DNA of 64,000 bases from Variovorax beijingensis (GCF_007828835.1 NZ_VIVL01000003.1:1-64000); one strand, 5' to 3'. Counted from the stretch's first letter, positions 42,714 to 52,546 are shown. A program made the numbers and translations. Notes: generated from the sequence alone by a model not told the origin.

Positions 42714-44008
42714 TCCCCACCCTGCTCTTCGTCGCCTTCGTCGCGATGATGCTGGTGGGCGTGCCCATCGGCGCCGCGCTGGGCCTGGCGGGCGCCGCCT
42801 GCATCGCGCTCGCCAACAGCGACGCCCAGTGGTTCGGCCTCTTGGCCGTGCCGCAGAACTTCTATGCCGGCCTCGGCAAGTACCCGCTGCTGGCCATTCC
42901 GATGTTCGTGCTGGTGGGCTCCATCTTCGACCGCTCGGGCGTGGCGCTGCGGCTCGTGAACTTTGCGGTCGCCATCGTCGGGCGCGGGCCCGGCATGCTG
43001 CCGCTGGTGGCCATTGCGGTGGCGATGTTCCTCGGCGGCATCTCGGGCTCGGGCCCGGCCAATGCCGCCGCCGTGGGCGCGGTGATGATCGCGGCCATGT
43101 CGCGCGCGGGCTACCCGGCCGCCTTCTCGGCCAGCGTGGTGGGCGCCGCGGCGGCCACCGACATCCTGATTCCGCCTTCGGTCGCGTTCATCGTGTACTC
43201 GGTGCTGGTGCCCGGCGCCTCGGTGCCGGCGCTCTTTGCGGCCGGCATGGTTCCGGGCGTGATGGCCGGCCTGGCGCTGATGATCCCGGCCGTGCTGCTG
43301 GCCCGCCAGCACAAGATGGGCGCGCTCGAAGCGACGCTGCCGCGCCCGCCGTTCTGGAAGAGTTTTCGCGATGCAAGCTGGGGCCTGGCGGCGCCGGTGC
43401 TGATCCTGGGCGGCATGCGCGCGGGCTGGTTCACGCCCACCGAAGCCGCGGTGGTGGCGGTGTTCTACGGCCTGTTCGTGGGCATGTGCGTGCACCGGAC
43501 CATCAAGGTGCGCGACCTGTTCGTCATCCTGCGCGAATCGGGCGAGCTCTCGGCGGTGATTTTGCTGGTGGTGTCGCTCGCGGGCATCTTCGCGTACTCG
43601 CTCTCGACGCTCGGCATCATCGACCCGGTGACGCGCGCCATCGTGAATTCGGGCCTGGGCGAATACGGCATCCTGGCGCTGTTGATCCTGCTGCTCATCA
43701 CGGTCGGCATGTTCCTGGACGGCGTATCGATCTTCCTGATCTTCGTGCCGCTGCTGCTGCCGATCGTGCAGTACTACAAATGGGACCCGGTGTGGTTCGG
43801 CGTGATCCTCACGCTCAAGGTGGCGCTCGGCCAGTTCACGCCGCCGCTCGCGGTCAACCTGATGGTGTCGTGCCGCATCGCCAAGGTGCGCATGGAAGAG
43901 ACCGTGCAGTGGGTCGGCTGGATGCTGTTCTCGATGTTCGTGGTGATGGTGCTGGTGATCGCGTTCCCGGAACTTGCCTTGTGGCTTCCGAGGAAGCTGG
44001 GGTACTGA
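42710..44008 (+). CDS. TRAP transporter large permease (DctM)
   Basis: The 432-residue membrane transporter starts at a GTG that overlaps the DctQ stop (GTGA). It has about 12 helices, the motif LAIPMFVLVGSIFDRSG, the conserved GISGSGPANAAAVGAVMI segment and AAAATDILIPPSVAFIVYSVL, all typical of DctM. QFTPPLAVNLMVSCRIA near the C-terminus is another family mark. It is followed by 370 bases without a gene, most of which is repeat copy 2. Confidence 0.95.
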   Translation: MIPTLLFVAFVAMMLVGVPIGAALGLAGAACIALANSDAQWFGLLAVPQNFYAGLGKYPLLAIPMFVLVGSIFDRSGVALRLVNFAVAIVGRGPGMLPLVAIAVAMFLGGISGSGPANAAAVGAVMIAAMSRAGYPAAFSASVVGAAAATDILIPPSVAFIVYSVLVPGASVPALFAAGMVPGVMAGLALMIPAVLLARQHKMGALEATLPRPPFWKSFRDASWGLAAPVLILGGMRAGWFTPTEAAVVAVFYGLFVGMCVHRTIKVRDLFVILRESGELSAVILLVVSLAGIFAYSLSTLGIIDPVTRAIVNSGLGEYGILALLILLLITVGMFLDGVSIFLIFVPLLLPIVQYYKWDPVWFGVILTLKVALGQFTPPLAVNLMVSCRIAKVRMEETVQWVGWMLFSMFVVMVLVIAFPELALWLPRKLGY

Positions 44009-44035
44009 AATGGGGCGGTGCGTTTGGATGCTTTG

Positions 44036-44292
44036 TTCAGGGTGCGATCACGCCGACGGGGTGCCTTGCTCCGCGAATGTCCCCCGCCCTTCGGGCTCCT
44101 CCTTGATTTCGCTGCGCAAGGCACCCCATCGACGTGATCGTTGGTCAGAGCGGTCGTTGATCGGCCAGCACCAGAGCCGCGTCCACTGTGCACAGGGCAT
44201 CGGGTGCTCCCCGCAGCGAATCAAGGAGGAGGCCGCAGGCCGGGGGACATTCGCGGAGGGGAGTACCCGGTGGCCTGTGCACGCGCCCTGAA
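44036..44292 (+). repeat. Composite inverted-repeat element, copy 2 (intact)
   Basis: This 257-bp copy has the same architecture and orientation as the element at 24164: ends TTCAGGGTGCG and CGCGCCCTGAA, a forward core with hairpin GCCCTTCGGGC, then a reverse core with hairpin GGCCGCAGGCC. Its right flank (AACAACACCGCCAAGAACA) also resembles the right flank of copy 1. It lies between the dctM and dctP genes and fills most of the gene-free stretch 44009-44378. The remaining part holds only the dctP ribosome site (AGGAGA). Confidence 0.93.
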
Positions 44293-44378
44293 CAACACCG
44301 CCAAGAACACCTCCAGCCCAGTACCGTTCCCGAAAACATCCATCGCTTAGTTGTGTTCAGAAAACAAGGAGACCTCTC

Positions 44379-45416
44379 ATGAAATTCCGCCGCACCCTGC
44401 TCGGCCTTGCCGCCGCAGCCACCGCCCTGGGCCTGTTCTCGACCGGCGCCATGGCGCAGGCCGCCTACAAGCCCGAGTACAAGATGTCGCTGGTGCTCGG
44501 CCCGCCGACGCCCTGGGGCCAGGCCGGGAAGATCTGGGCCGACCTCGTGAAGGAGCGCACCCAGGGCCGGATCAACATCAAGCTGTACCCCGGTGTGTCG
44601 CTCATCCAGGGCGACCAGACGCGCGAGTTCAGCGCGCTGCGCCAGGGCGTGATCGACATGGCCGTGGGCTCGACCATCAACTGGTCGCCGCAGGTCAAGC
44701 AGCTCAACCTGTTCTCCATGCCCTTCCTGATGCCCGACTACGCGGCCATCGACGCGCTCACCCAGGGCGAGGTCGGCAAGGACATGTTCAAGACCCTCGA
44801 CAAGGCCGGCGTGGTGCCGCTCGCCTGGGGCGAGAACGGCTACCGCGAGATCACCAACTCGAAGAAGCCGATCAAGTCGCCGGCCGACCTGAAGGGCATG
44901 AAGATCCGCGTGGTCGGCTCGCCGATCTATTCCGACATGTTCACCGCGCTCGGCGCCAATCCCACGCAAATGAGCTGGGCCGACGCGCAGCCCGCGCTCG
45001 CCAGCGGCGCCGTGGATGGCCAGGAGAACCCGCTGTTCCTGTTCACCGTGCTCAAGATGCACACCGTGGGCCAGAAATTCGTGACCACCTGGGGCTATGT
45101 GGCCGACCCGCTGGTGTTCGTGGTCAACAAGGAGATCTGGGCCTCGTGGACGCCGGCCGACCAGGCCATCGTGCGCCAGGCCGCCGTCGACGCCGGCAAG
45201 CAGGAAATCGCGCTCGCGCGCAAGGGCCTGGTGGAAGCCGACAAGCCGGTGCTCAAGGACATTGCCGCCATGGGCGTCACCGTGACCCAACTCACGCCCG
45301 CCGAGCGCGACGCCTTCGTGAAGGCCACGCGGCCGGTGTACGACAAGTGGAAGTCGACCGTGGGCGCGGACCTCGTGGCCAAGGCCGAGAAAGCCATCGC
45401 GGCGCGCCAGAAGTAA
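44379..45416 (+). CDS. TRAP transporter substrate-binding protein (DctP)
   Basis: The 345-residue periplasmic receptor has a signal peptide (RRTLLGLAAAATALGLFSTGAMAQ). Family features follow: RTQGRINIKLYPGVSLIQGDQTREFSALRQGVIDM (residues about 66-100), FSMPFLMPDY and LKGMKIRVVGSPIYSDMFTALGANPTQMSWADAQPAL, which holds the conserved Arg that binds a carboxylate in most members. In this locus the receptor gene follows the membrane genes and is separated from them by the repeat. The ligand is not evident. A nucleoside hydrolase gene begins 46 bases later. Confidence 0.94.
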   Translation: MKFRRTLLGLAAAATALGLFSTGAMAQAAYKPEYKMSLVLGPPTPWGQAGKIWADLVKERTQGRINIKLYPGVSLIQGDQTREFSALRQGVIDMAVGSTINWSPQVKQLNLFSMPFLMPDYAAIDALTQGEVGKDMFKTLDKAGVVPLAWGENGYREITNSKKPIKSPADLKGMKIRVVGSPIYSDMFTALGANPTQMSWADAQPALASGAVDGQENPLFLFTVLKMHTVGQKFVTTWGYVADPLVFVVNKEIWASWTPADQAIVRQAAVDAGKQEIALARKGLVEADKPVLKDIAAMGVTVTQLTPAERDAFVKATRPVYDKWKSTVGADLVAKAEKAIAARQK

Positions 45417-45450
45417 AGCCCGCGTCCCCGTGGACCGGGGCGGGGGCCGC

Positions 45451-45456
45451 GACAAT
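45451..45456 (+). promoter_or_regulatory. Possible -10 box for leaderless nucleoside hydrolase mRNA
   Basis: GACAAT is followed by exactly six bases before the ATG at 45463, the same spacing as at the Nudix/MBL gene. No Shine-Dalgarno sequence is present. The -35 region is not recognisable. Confidence 0.3.
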
Positions 45457-45462
45457 GCGGCC

Positions 45463-46401
45463 ATGCACACCCTGATCATCGACACGGACCCCGGCGCGGA
45501 CGACGTGATCGCGCTGCTGTTCGCTTTGGCGGCGCCCGAATCGCTCGCGGTCCAGGCGCTGACCACGGTGGCCGGCAACGTGCCGCTGGCCAAGACCTCG
45601 CGCAACGCGCGGCTCGCCTGCGAATGGGCCGGCCGGCCGGAGATTCCGGTGTATGCGGGCGCCGAACGGCCGCTGCGGCGCACGCCGATCTACGCGGCCA
45701 ACATCCATGGCCGCGAAGGCATCACCGGCGTGAAGGTGCACGAGCCCGCCGCACCGCTGGCCGAAGGCCATGCGGTCGACTACCTGGTCCGCACGCTGCG
45801 CGCCGCGCCCGAAAAGAGCATCACGCTCGCGATGCTCGGGCCGCAGACGAACCTGGCGCTGGCCCTTGAACAAGCGCCCGACATCGCGCGCGGCCTGCGC
45901 GAACTGGTGCTCATGGCCGGCGCGCACTTCAACGGCGGCAACATCACGCCCACGGCGGAGTTCAACGTGTTTGCGGATCCGCATGCGGCCGAGGCCGTGC
46001 TGAAGTGCGGCGTGCCAATCACCATGCTGCCGCTCGACGTCACGCACAAGATCCTCACGAGCGACGAGCGCATCGCGCGGCTGCGCGGCCTCGGCAACCG
46101 GGCCGGCGCCATCGTCGCCGACATCCTGGACGCCTACGCGCCGCAGGAAATGCAGCACTACGGCATGCCCGGCGGGCCGGTGCATGACGCGACCGTCACG
46201 GCCTACCTGCTGCGGCCTTCGCTCTTCAAGGGCAGGCGCATCCACGTCGAGATCGACAGCCGCGAGGGCATGGGCTTTGGCCAGACGGCGGCCGACTGGC
46301 ACGGCAGCCTGCATCGCACGCCCAATGTGAACTGGATCGCCGATGGCGATGCGCAGGGCTTCTTCGACCTGCTGACGGAGCACATCGCACGGCTGCCGTA
46401 G
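45463..46401 (+). CDS. Nucleoside hydrolase (inosine/uridine-preferring type)
   Basis: The 312-residue enzyme cleaves the N-glycosidic bond of ribonucleosides. The calcium-binding signature DTDPGADD is at residues 7-14. MLGPQTNLALAL, the conserved MAGAHFNGGNITPTAEFNVFADPHAAE and MLPLDVTHKI follow, and HDATVTAYLL contains the active-site His region. Length is normal. It lies directly after the TRAP receptor gene, which could mean that the transporter brings in a nucleoside; this is inference. A strong terminator follows. Confidence 0.93.
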   Translation: MHTLIIDTDPGADDVIALLFALAAPESLAVQALTTVAGNVPLAKTSRNARLACEWAGRPEIPVYAGAERPLRRTPIYAANIHGREGITGVKVHEPAAPLAEGHAVDYLVRTLRAAPEKSITLAMLGPQTNLALALEQAPDIARGLRELVLMAGAHFNGGNITPTAEFNVFADPHAAEAVLKCGVPITMLPLDVTHKILTSDERIARLRGLGNRAGAIVADILDAYAPQEMQHYGMPGGPVHDATVTAYLLRPSLFKGRRIHVEIDSREGMGFGQTAADWHGSLHRTPNVNWIADGDAQGFFDLLTEHIARLP

Positions 46402-46411
46402 GCAATAAAAA

Positions 46412-46436
46412 AGCCACGCTGCAAAACAGCGTGGCT
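46412..46436. terminator. Bidirectional rho-independent terminator
   Basis: A 10-bp perfect stem (AGCCACGCTG with CAGCGTGGCT) encloses CAAAA. An A-run (AATAAAAA) lies on the left, giving T's on the minus strand, and CTTG on the right. It separates the nucleoside hydrolase gene (+) from gltL (-) and ends both. Confidence 0.88.
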
Positions 46437-46458
46437 CTTGTCCTTGCGCCGCAGCGGA

Positions 46459-47208
<750 letters not shown>

Positions 47209-47235
47209 TTCTTTCTCTCCGGTTCAGCCACTCGA

Positions 47236-47925
47236 TCAGCGAATGATGGCAATCTTCTTGTGGAGGCGCTTGACGAGCCACGACAAGGCATAGCACATGA
47301 TGAAGTAAACCACGGCCGCGAGCAGGTAGGCCTCGATCGGGCGGCCGAAGTTCTTGCCCGCGGTCTCGAAGCCCTTGAGCATGTCGTAGGCGCCGATGGC
47401 ATAGACCAGCGAGGTGTCCTGGAACAGGATGATGGTCTGCGTGAGCAGCACCGGCAGCATGTTGCGGAAGGCCTGCGGCAGCACCACGAGGCGCATGTTC
47501 TGGCCGTAGGTCATGCCGACCGCCTGGCCCGCATACACCTGGCCGCGCGGAATCGACTGGATGCCGGCGCGCATGATCTCGCTGAAATAGGCGGCCTCGA
47601 ACGCGATGAAGGTGATCACGGCCGAGATTTCCGAGCGGTAGTTCGAGCCGACGGAGCCGAAGGCCGCGTAGAACGAGGCCGGCACCAGCAGGAAGAACCA
47701 CAGGATCACCATCACCAGCGGAATGCTGCGCATGCCGTTGACGTAGATGGCGGCGGGCGCGTCGAGCCACTTCTTGCCCGACAACCGCATGAGCGCCAGC
47801 ACGGTGCCGAAGAGCACGCCGCCGATGGTGGCGACGATCGTCAGCATGATGCTGAAGTAGAAGCCCTTGACGACGAAGTTGCTGATGACGTCCCAGTTGT
47901 AGAACGACAGGTCGAGATTCATCAT
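47236..47925 (-). CDS. gltK: Glutamate/aspartate ABC transporter permease GltK
   Basis: The 229-residue permease belongs to the HisMQ family, with about five helices. The family motif is YVNGMRSIPLVMVILWFFLL near residue 65, followed by FIAFEAAYFSEIMRAGIQSIPRGQVYAGQAVGM, the EAA-type loop region (residues about 117-149). It begins one base after the gltJ stop. The N-terminal DLSFYNWDVISNFVVKGFYFS matches GltK-type proteins. Confidence 0.93.
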   Translation of the reverse strand: MMNLDLSFYNWDVISNFVVKGFYFSIMLTIVATIGGVLFGTVLALMRLSGKKWLDAPAAIYVNGMRSIPLVMVILWFFLLVPASFYAAFGSVGSNYRSEISAVITFIAFEAAYFSEIMRAGIQSIPRGQVYAGQAVGMTYGQNMRLVVLPQAFRNMLPVLLTQTIILFQDTSLVYAIGAYDMLKGFETAGKNFGRPIEAYLLAAVVYFIMCYALSWLVKRLHKKIAIIR

Positions 47926-47926
47926 G

Positions 47927-48658
47927 TCAGTGTCCCCCGCCGCCGCTGGCCGAGACGATGAAGCCCGGCACGCGCGTCTTCTTCTCGATGAAGGCCATGA
48001 TGCGGTTGATCGCAAAGGCCGAGATCACGTAGAGCCCCGTCACCGCCAGGTACACCTCGATGCCGCGCGAGGTTTCTTCCTGCGCCTGCATCGCGAACAT
48101 CGTGAGCTCGGTCACCGACACGGCAAACGCCACCGACGAGTTCTTGAAGATGTTCATCGTCTCGCTGGTGAGCGGCGGAATGATGATGCGGTAGGCCATG
48201 GGCAAAATGACGTAGCGGTAGTACTGCGGCGTGGTGAAGCCCACCGCCATGCCCGCGTAGCGCTGGCCCTTGGGCAGCGCCTGGATGCCCGAGCGCACCT
48301 GTTCGGCGATGCGCGCCGAGGTGAAGAAGCCCAGCGCCAGCACCACCAGCACGAAGCTGGGCACGCCCTTCATGACCGGCACCAGCGCCGGGATCACGTG
48401 GTACCAGAGGAAGATCTGCACCAGCAGCGGAATGTTGCGGAACAGCTCGACCCAGGCATTGCCGAAGCGCACGAGCCACGGGCTGTCGGGCAAGGTGCGG
48501 ATGATGCCGATGAGCGAACCCAGCACCAGCGCGACGATCAGTGCCAGCAGGGCCACGGACACGGTCCAGCCCCATGCGGACAGCATCCACTGCCAGTAGG
48601 TCGGGAACTTCCCGCCCGGGTCTTGCAAGAAGACCTGCCAATCCCAGTTTGATCCCAT
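47927..48658 (-). CDS. gltJ: Glutamate/aspartate ABC transporter permease GltJ
   Basis: The 243-residue permease starts MGSNWDWQVFLQDP, typical of GltJ, with GGAGAG upstream of the chosen ATG. It has the HisMQ-family helices and the motif WVELFRNIPLLVQIFLWYHV. The loop LGFFTSARIAEQVRSGIQALPKGQRYAGMAVGF contacts the ATPase (residues about 133-165). A longer in-frame reading upstream runs into the intergenic terminator-like hairpin and was not used. Confidence 0.93.
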   Translation of the reverse strand: MGSNWDWQVFLQDPGGKFPTYWQWMLSAWGWTVSVALLALIVALVLGSLIGIIRTLPDSPWLVRFGNAWVELFRNIPLLVQIFLWYHVIPALVPVMKGVPSFVLVVLALGFFTSARIAEQVRSGIQALPKGQRYAGMAVGFTTPQYYRYVILPMAYRIIIPPLTSETMNIFKNSSVAFAVSVTELTMFAMQAQEETSRGIEVYLAVTGLYVISAFAINRIMAFIEKKTRVPGFIVSASGGGGH

Positions 48659-48735
48659 CGGGGACTCTCCTTTTTTCAGATTTCCAGACTGCTGGCTAGC
48701 TAAGGCCGTGCCCGCGCGCCGCATTTGCGAAAACA

Positions 48736-48761
48736 AACGCCCGCCGGGGGCGGCGGGCGTT
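48736..48761 (-). terminator. Stem-loop between gltI and gltJ
   Basis: AACGCCCGCC pairs with GGCGGGCGTT across a six-base loop. On the minus strand the stem is followed by TTGTTTTCGC. Such hairpins after receptor genes often cause partial termination or protect the upstream mRNA, giving more receptor than membrane protein. Confidence 0.7.
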
Positions 48762-48782
48762 GCGCAGATGACCTTGCCGTGC

Positions 48783-49685
48783 TTACTTCTTGGCCGCGTA
48801 GTCTTCCATCGGCTTGTCGTTCGGGTTGGCCCAGGCCGCCTTCGTGGCTTCGGACAGCGGCAGGTTCACCGTGACGTTCGACGGCGGAATCGGCTTCAGG
48901 AACCACTTGTCCCAGAGCTTGGCGAGGTCGCCGTTCTTGATCTGCGCCTTGATGCTGTCGTCCACCACCTTCTTGAAGGCGGGGTCGTCCTTGCGGATCA
49001 TGATGGCGATGGGCTCGACGCTGAGCACCTCGCCGACGATCTTGTAGTCGGCGGGCGACTTCGACTTGGCGATGTTCGACGCCAGGATGGAGCCGTCCAT
49101 CACGAAGGCGTCGGCGCGGCCCGATTCGAGCAGCAGGAAGCTGTCGGAGTGGTCCTTGCCATAGAGTTCCTTGAAGTCGATGCCGCCGGCGCGCTCGTTC
49201 TTGCGCAGGGTCTGCACCGAGGTGGTGCCGGTGGTGGTGGCCACGGTCTTGCCGTTGAGGTCCTTGATGGAGGTGATGCCCGAGTTGGCCTTGACCGCGA
49301 TGCGCACTTCTTCCACGTAGGTGGTCACCGCGAAGGAAACGTCCTTCTGGCGCGTGGCGTTGTTGGTGGTGGAGCCGCACTCGAGGTCGACGGTGCCGTT
49401 CTGCACCAGGGGCACGCGGTTCTGCGAGGTCACGGGCTGGTACTTGGTTTCCAGCTTGGCAAGGCCCAGGTGCTTCTGGATGTCCTTGATGATGTTCGCG
49501 CACACGTCGTAGTGGAAGCCGGTGTACTGGCCATTGCCCAGCGTGTACGACAGACCGGAGGATTCCCGCACGCCTTCGGTGATAGCGCCCGAGGCCTTGA
49601 TCTTGGCCAGGGTGTCATTGGCCTGTGCAAAGGCGCCGCCGGCAGCCAGGGCTGCGATTGCCAATGCCAATACTTGCTTGTTCAT
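48783..49685 (-). CDS. gltI: Glutamate/aspartate ABC transporter substrate-binding protein
   Basis: The 300-residue periplasmic receptor has a signal peptide (KQVLALAIAALAAGGAFAQ). Family segments are ITEGVRESSGLSYTLGNGQYTGFHYDVC, NRVPLVQNGTVDLECGSTTNNATRQKDVSFAVTT (the most diagnostic block for GltI, residues about 90-123) and the Cys pair that forms the family disulphide. AGGAG precedes the ATG. It is followed by the hairpin and then gltJKL, and preceded on the same strand by aspA. Confidence 0.94.
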   Translation of the reverse strand: MNKQVLALAIAALAAGGAFAQANDTLAKIKASGAITEGVRESSGLSYTLGNGQYTGFHYDVCANIIKDIQKHLGLAKLETKYQPVTSQNRVPLVQNGTVDLECGSTTNNATRQKDVSFAVTTYVEEVRIAVKANSGITSIKDLNGKTVATTTGTTSVQTLRKNERAGGIDFKELYGKDHSDSFLLLESGRADAFVMDGSILASNIAKSKSPADYKIVGEVLSVEPIAIMIRKDDPAFKKVVDDSIKAQIKNGDLAKLWDKWFLKPIPPSNVTVNLPLSEATKAAWANPNDKPMEDYAAKK

Positions 49686-49857
49686 ACGGAAAACTCCTGA
49701 GGTGACTGGAAGATACAGATACAACGAAATTCTAGACATTCACGTCATGGGGAATACCCGGACCAACCCGGTGCATTCTCGATGGCGACAGCACCGACCA
49801 CGCGCATCGAAGCGCCGTCGTGGTGCAGGTGGACCCATTGGCATTGTCCGACTTTCA

Positions 49858-51309
49858 CTAAGCAGCCTTTGTGCCCGAGGGCTCGGCAGCCGCCGGCACC
49901 GGCGCGGACAGGCGCACGGGCTGGGTCAGGTTCTCGGGCACGAGCAGCGCCTCCATCTCGGCGCGCGTCATGATGCCGAGCGATTCGGCCACCAGGTCGA
50001 TGGGCCCGCCGGTGGCCAGCGCGGTTTTTGCGATCAGCGCCGCCTTCTCGTAGCCGATCAGCGGATTGAGCGCTGTGACCAGCGTGACCGATTCGCGCAC
50101 CCGCTTGGCCAGGAATTCGCGGTTTGCCTCGATGCCGTCGACGCAGTTCTGCCGCAGCGTCGTGCAGGCATTGCCCAGGTGCTTGATGCTCTTGAACAGG
50201 CTCCAGCCCATGATCGGCTCGAAGGCGTTGAGCTGCAGCTGGCCGGCCTCGGACGCCATGGTCACGGTGATGTCGTTGCCGATGACCTCGAAGGCCACCT
50301 GGTTCATGACTTCCGGGATCACCGGGTTCACCTTGCCCGGCATGATCGACGAGCCGGCCTGGCGCGCGGGCAGCCGGATCTCGCCGAAGCCGGCCTGCGG
50401 ACCGCTGGAGAGCAGGCGCAGGTCGTTGCAGGTCTTGCTGAGCTTGGTGGCCACGCGCTTGAGCACGCCCGACAGCTGCACGAAGGCGCCGGTGTCCTGC
50501 GTGGCCTCAATGAGGTTGGCCGACTGCTTGAGCGGCACGCCGGTCTGCTCGGCCAGGTACTGGCAGGCCAGGTTGGCGTAGCCGTGCGGCGCGTTGATGC
50601 CGGTGCCGATGGCGGTCGCGCCCAGGTTGATTTCCTCGATGAGCGCGCGCGCCTCGCCCAGGCGGGCCTCGTCCTCGCCGATCATGATGGCGTAGGTCAG
50701 GAACTCCTGGCCCAGCGTCATGGGCACGGCGTCCTGCAGCTGGGTGCGGCCGATCTTCAGGATGTCCTTGAACTCGAGCGCCTTGGCCTCGAAGCTCCGG
50801 CGCAGCTCGGCCATGGATTCGAGCAGCTTGTCGATGGCGAACCACAGCGCCAGCCGCACCGCCGTCGGGTAGACGTCGTTGGTGCTCTGCGAGGCGTTGA
50901 CGTGGTCGTTGGGATGCAGAACGTCGTAGCGGCCCTTTTCATGGCCGAGCTTCTCGAGCGCGAGGTTGCAGATCACCTCGTTGGCATTCATGTTGGTGGA
51001 GGTGCCGGCGCCGCCCTGGATCACGTCGACCACGAATTCGTCGAGCAGCTTGCCCTCGATGAGGTCCTCGCAGGCCAGGATGATGGCGGCTGCGCGCTCG
51101 CGGTCGATGGCGCCGAGGTCGGCATTGGCGCGGGTGGCGGCCTTCTTCACGAAGGCCAGCGCGCGCACCAGGTCGGGCATGGCCGACACCCGGGTGCCGG
51201 AGATGGCGAAGTTCTCGACCGCGCGCGCCGTGTGCACGCCCCAGTAGGCAATGGCAGGAATCTGCTTCTCGCCGAGAAAGTCGTGTTCGGTCCTGAAATT
51301 GGGGCTCAT
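49858..51309 (-). CDS. aspA: Aspartate ammonia-lyase (aspartase)
   Basis: Aspartase converts aspartate to fumarate and ammonia. The 483-residue protein has the family's GGAGTSTNMNANEVICN segment, NDHVNASQSTNDVYPTA and the catalytic loop GSSIMPGKVNP at residues 319-329. The start MSPNFRTEHDFLGE fits the enzyme's N-terminus. It differs from fumarase by its overall match to AspA, such as EHDFLGEKQIPA. It lies upstream of gltI on the same strand, so uptake and use of aspartate are linked. The tail VPAAAEPSGTKAA is a low-complexity extension. Confidence 0.94.
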   Translation of the reverse strand: MSPNFRTEHDFLGEKQIPAIAYWGVHTARAVENFAISGTRVSAMPDLVRALAFVKKAATRANADLGAIDRERAAAIILACEDLIEGKLLDEFVVDVIQGGAGTSTNMNANEVICNLALEKLGHEKGRYDVLHPNDHVNASQSTNDVYPTAVRLALWFAIDKLLESMAELRRSFEAKALEFKDILKIGRTQLQDAVPMTLGQEFLTYAIMIGEDEARLGEARALIEEINLGATAIGTGINAPHGYANLACQYLAEQTGVPLKQSANLIEATQDTGAFVQLSGVLKRVATKLSKTCNDLRLLSSGPQAGFGEIRLPARQAGSSIMPGKVNPVIPEVMNQVAFEVIGNDITVTMASEAGQLQLNAFEPIMGWSLFKSIKHLGNACTTLRQNCVDGIEANREFLAKRVRESVTLVTALNPLIGYEKAALIAKTALATGGPIDLVAESLGIMTRAEMEALLVPENLTQPVRLSAPVPAAAEPSGTKAA

Positions 51310-51459
51310 ACAGGTTCCTCGGCTAAAAAAAAGCACGCGGATGGCGCGTGCCGTAAAGATTGCTGTGTGACAGCGGCAAAAAACTGCCGCGACTGTAGTG
51401 CCGCCCGGCCCGCGGCGCCAATGCCGTTTGCGGGGAGTGTTATGCGCTGCATTTATAGA

Positions 51460-51474
51460 TTGTGCAGCGCACAA
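51460..51474. promoter_or_regulatory. TTGTGC-GCACAA palindrome upstream of aspA
   Basis: A perfect 15-bp palindrome, TTGTGC-AGC-GCACAA, lies between the LysR gene and aspA in a locally A+T-rich stretch. The minus strand also reads TTGACG, 18 bases, then CACAAT, a possible promoter overlapping the palindrome. Size and position fit a LysR-type operator controlling aspA. Confidence 0.5.
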
Positions 51475-51498
51475 ATTCCGCGCGTCAATCGATGGATG

Positions 51499-52485
51499 TC
51501 AGCGTCCGGGCTGGGCGCCAACCAGATACGACCATAGCGCATCGGCCGTGCGCTTGGGCTGCAGGCCCTCGGAGGCCGAAGCCTTCGCGGCGCGGCCTGT
51601 GCCGGTCTTCACCGGCGCGGGCGCGCCGGGCCGCTCGCGGTAGGCGCGGATCTCCATCGTCGCCTCCAGGCTGTCGATCTCGGGCGGCAGCGCGCTCACG
51701 AGCTTGCGCGTCTTGATCTCCTTGCGCACCGCGCTCTGCGGCAGAAAGGCGATGCCGTGGCCTTCGAGCGCCATGACTTTCAGTCCCTCGGCCATGTCGG
51801 TTTCATAGACCCGGTCGAGGTGGATGGCGGTGCCCGACTCCTTCAGCAGCTGGTCGACCACCCGCCCCAGGTAGGCGCCGGGCGCATAGCCCAGGTAGGG
51901 CAGCGGCTGGCCGGGCCGGCCGGGCAGCCGGAAGCGCGGCGCGCCGTCGGCATCGGCCTTGACCCAGGGCGCCACGGTTTCCTCGCCCAGACTGACCATC
52001 TCGTACTTGTTGGCGTCCAGCTGCAGCGGCTGGGACGGATGGTGGTAGGCGATCAGCAGGTCGCAGCTGCCCTCGACCAGGCGCAGCACGGCGTCATGCA
52101 CGTTGAGCGCGATGAGCCGGCTCTTGATGGGGCCGAAGTGCTCGCGCAGGCTGGTCACCCACGAAGGAAAGAAGGTGAAGGCCAGCGTGTGCGGCACCGC
52201 GATCTCGATCACGTCCTGCCCGGCGGCCGAGTGGCCGCGCAGCATGGCGCGGGTGCTCTGCAGCGACTGCAGCATCTCGATGGCCTGGCTGTAGAGCGTC
52301 TGGCCCGCAGGCGTGAGGCGCGTGGGGTAGGAACTGCGGTCGACCAGGTCGGTGCCGGCCCAGCCTTCGAGCGCCTGGATGCGGCGCGAGAACGCGGGCT
52401 GGGTCACGTGCCTCAACTGGGCCGAGCGGCTGAAGCTGCGCGTTTCCGCCAAACTGATGAAGTCTTCGAGCCACTTTGTTTCCAT
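51499..52485 (-). CDS. LysR-family regulator, probably of aspA/glt genes
   Basis: The 328-residue protein has the LysR helix-turn-helix KWLEDFISLAETRSFSRSAQLRHVTQPAFSRRIQALE at residues 4-40. The effector domain starts around residue 90, with HTLAFTFFPSWVT. The N-terminus resembles HypT/YjiE-type regulators, which respond to hypochlorite in E. coli; that link is a weak family hint. It is on the same strand upstream of aspA and divergent from an amidase gene, with 61 bases between the start codons. The C-terminal 40 residues are a low-complexity, basic extension. Confidence 0.9.
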   Translation of the reverse strand: METKWLEDFISLAETRSFSRSAQLRHVTQPAFSRRIQALEGWAGTDLVDRSSYPTRLTPAGQTLYSQAIEMLQSLQSTRAMLRGHSAAGQDVIEIAVPHTLAFTFFPSWVTSLREHFGPIKSRLIALNVHDAVLRLVEGSCDLLIAYHHPSQPLQLDANKYEMVSLGEETVAPWVKADADGAPRFRLPGRPGQPLPYLGYAPGAYLGRVVDQLLKESGTAIHLDRVYETDMAEGLKVMALEGHGIAFLPQSAVRKEIKTRKLVSALPPEIDSLEATMEIRAYRERPGAPAPVKTGTGRAAKASASEGLQPKRTADALWSYLVGAQPGR

Positions 52486-52546
52486 ACGCGGCGATTATGC
52501 GAGCGCCGCGCCATACTGGGCTCCCCCTCCTTTTCCCGCATTCGCC

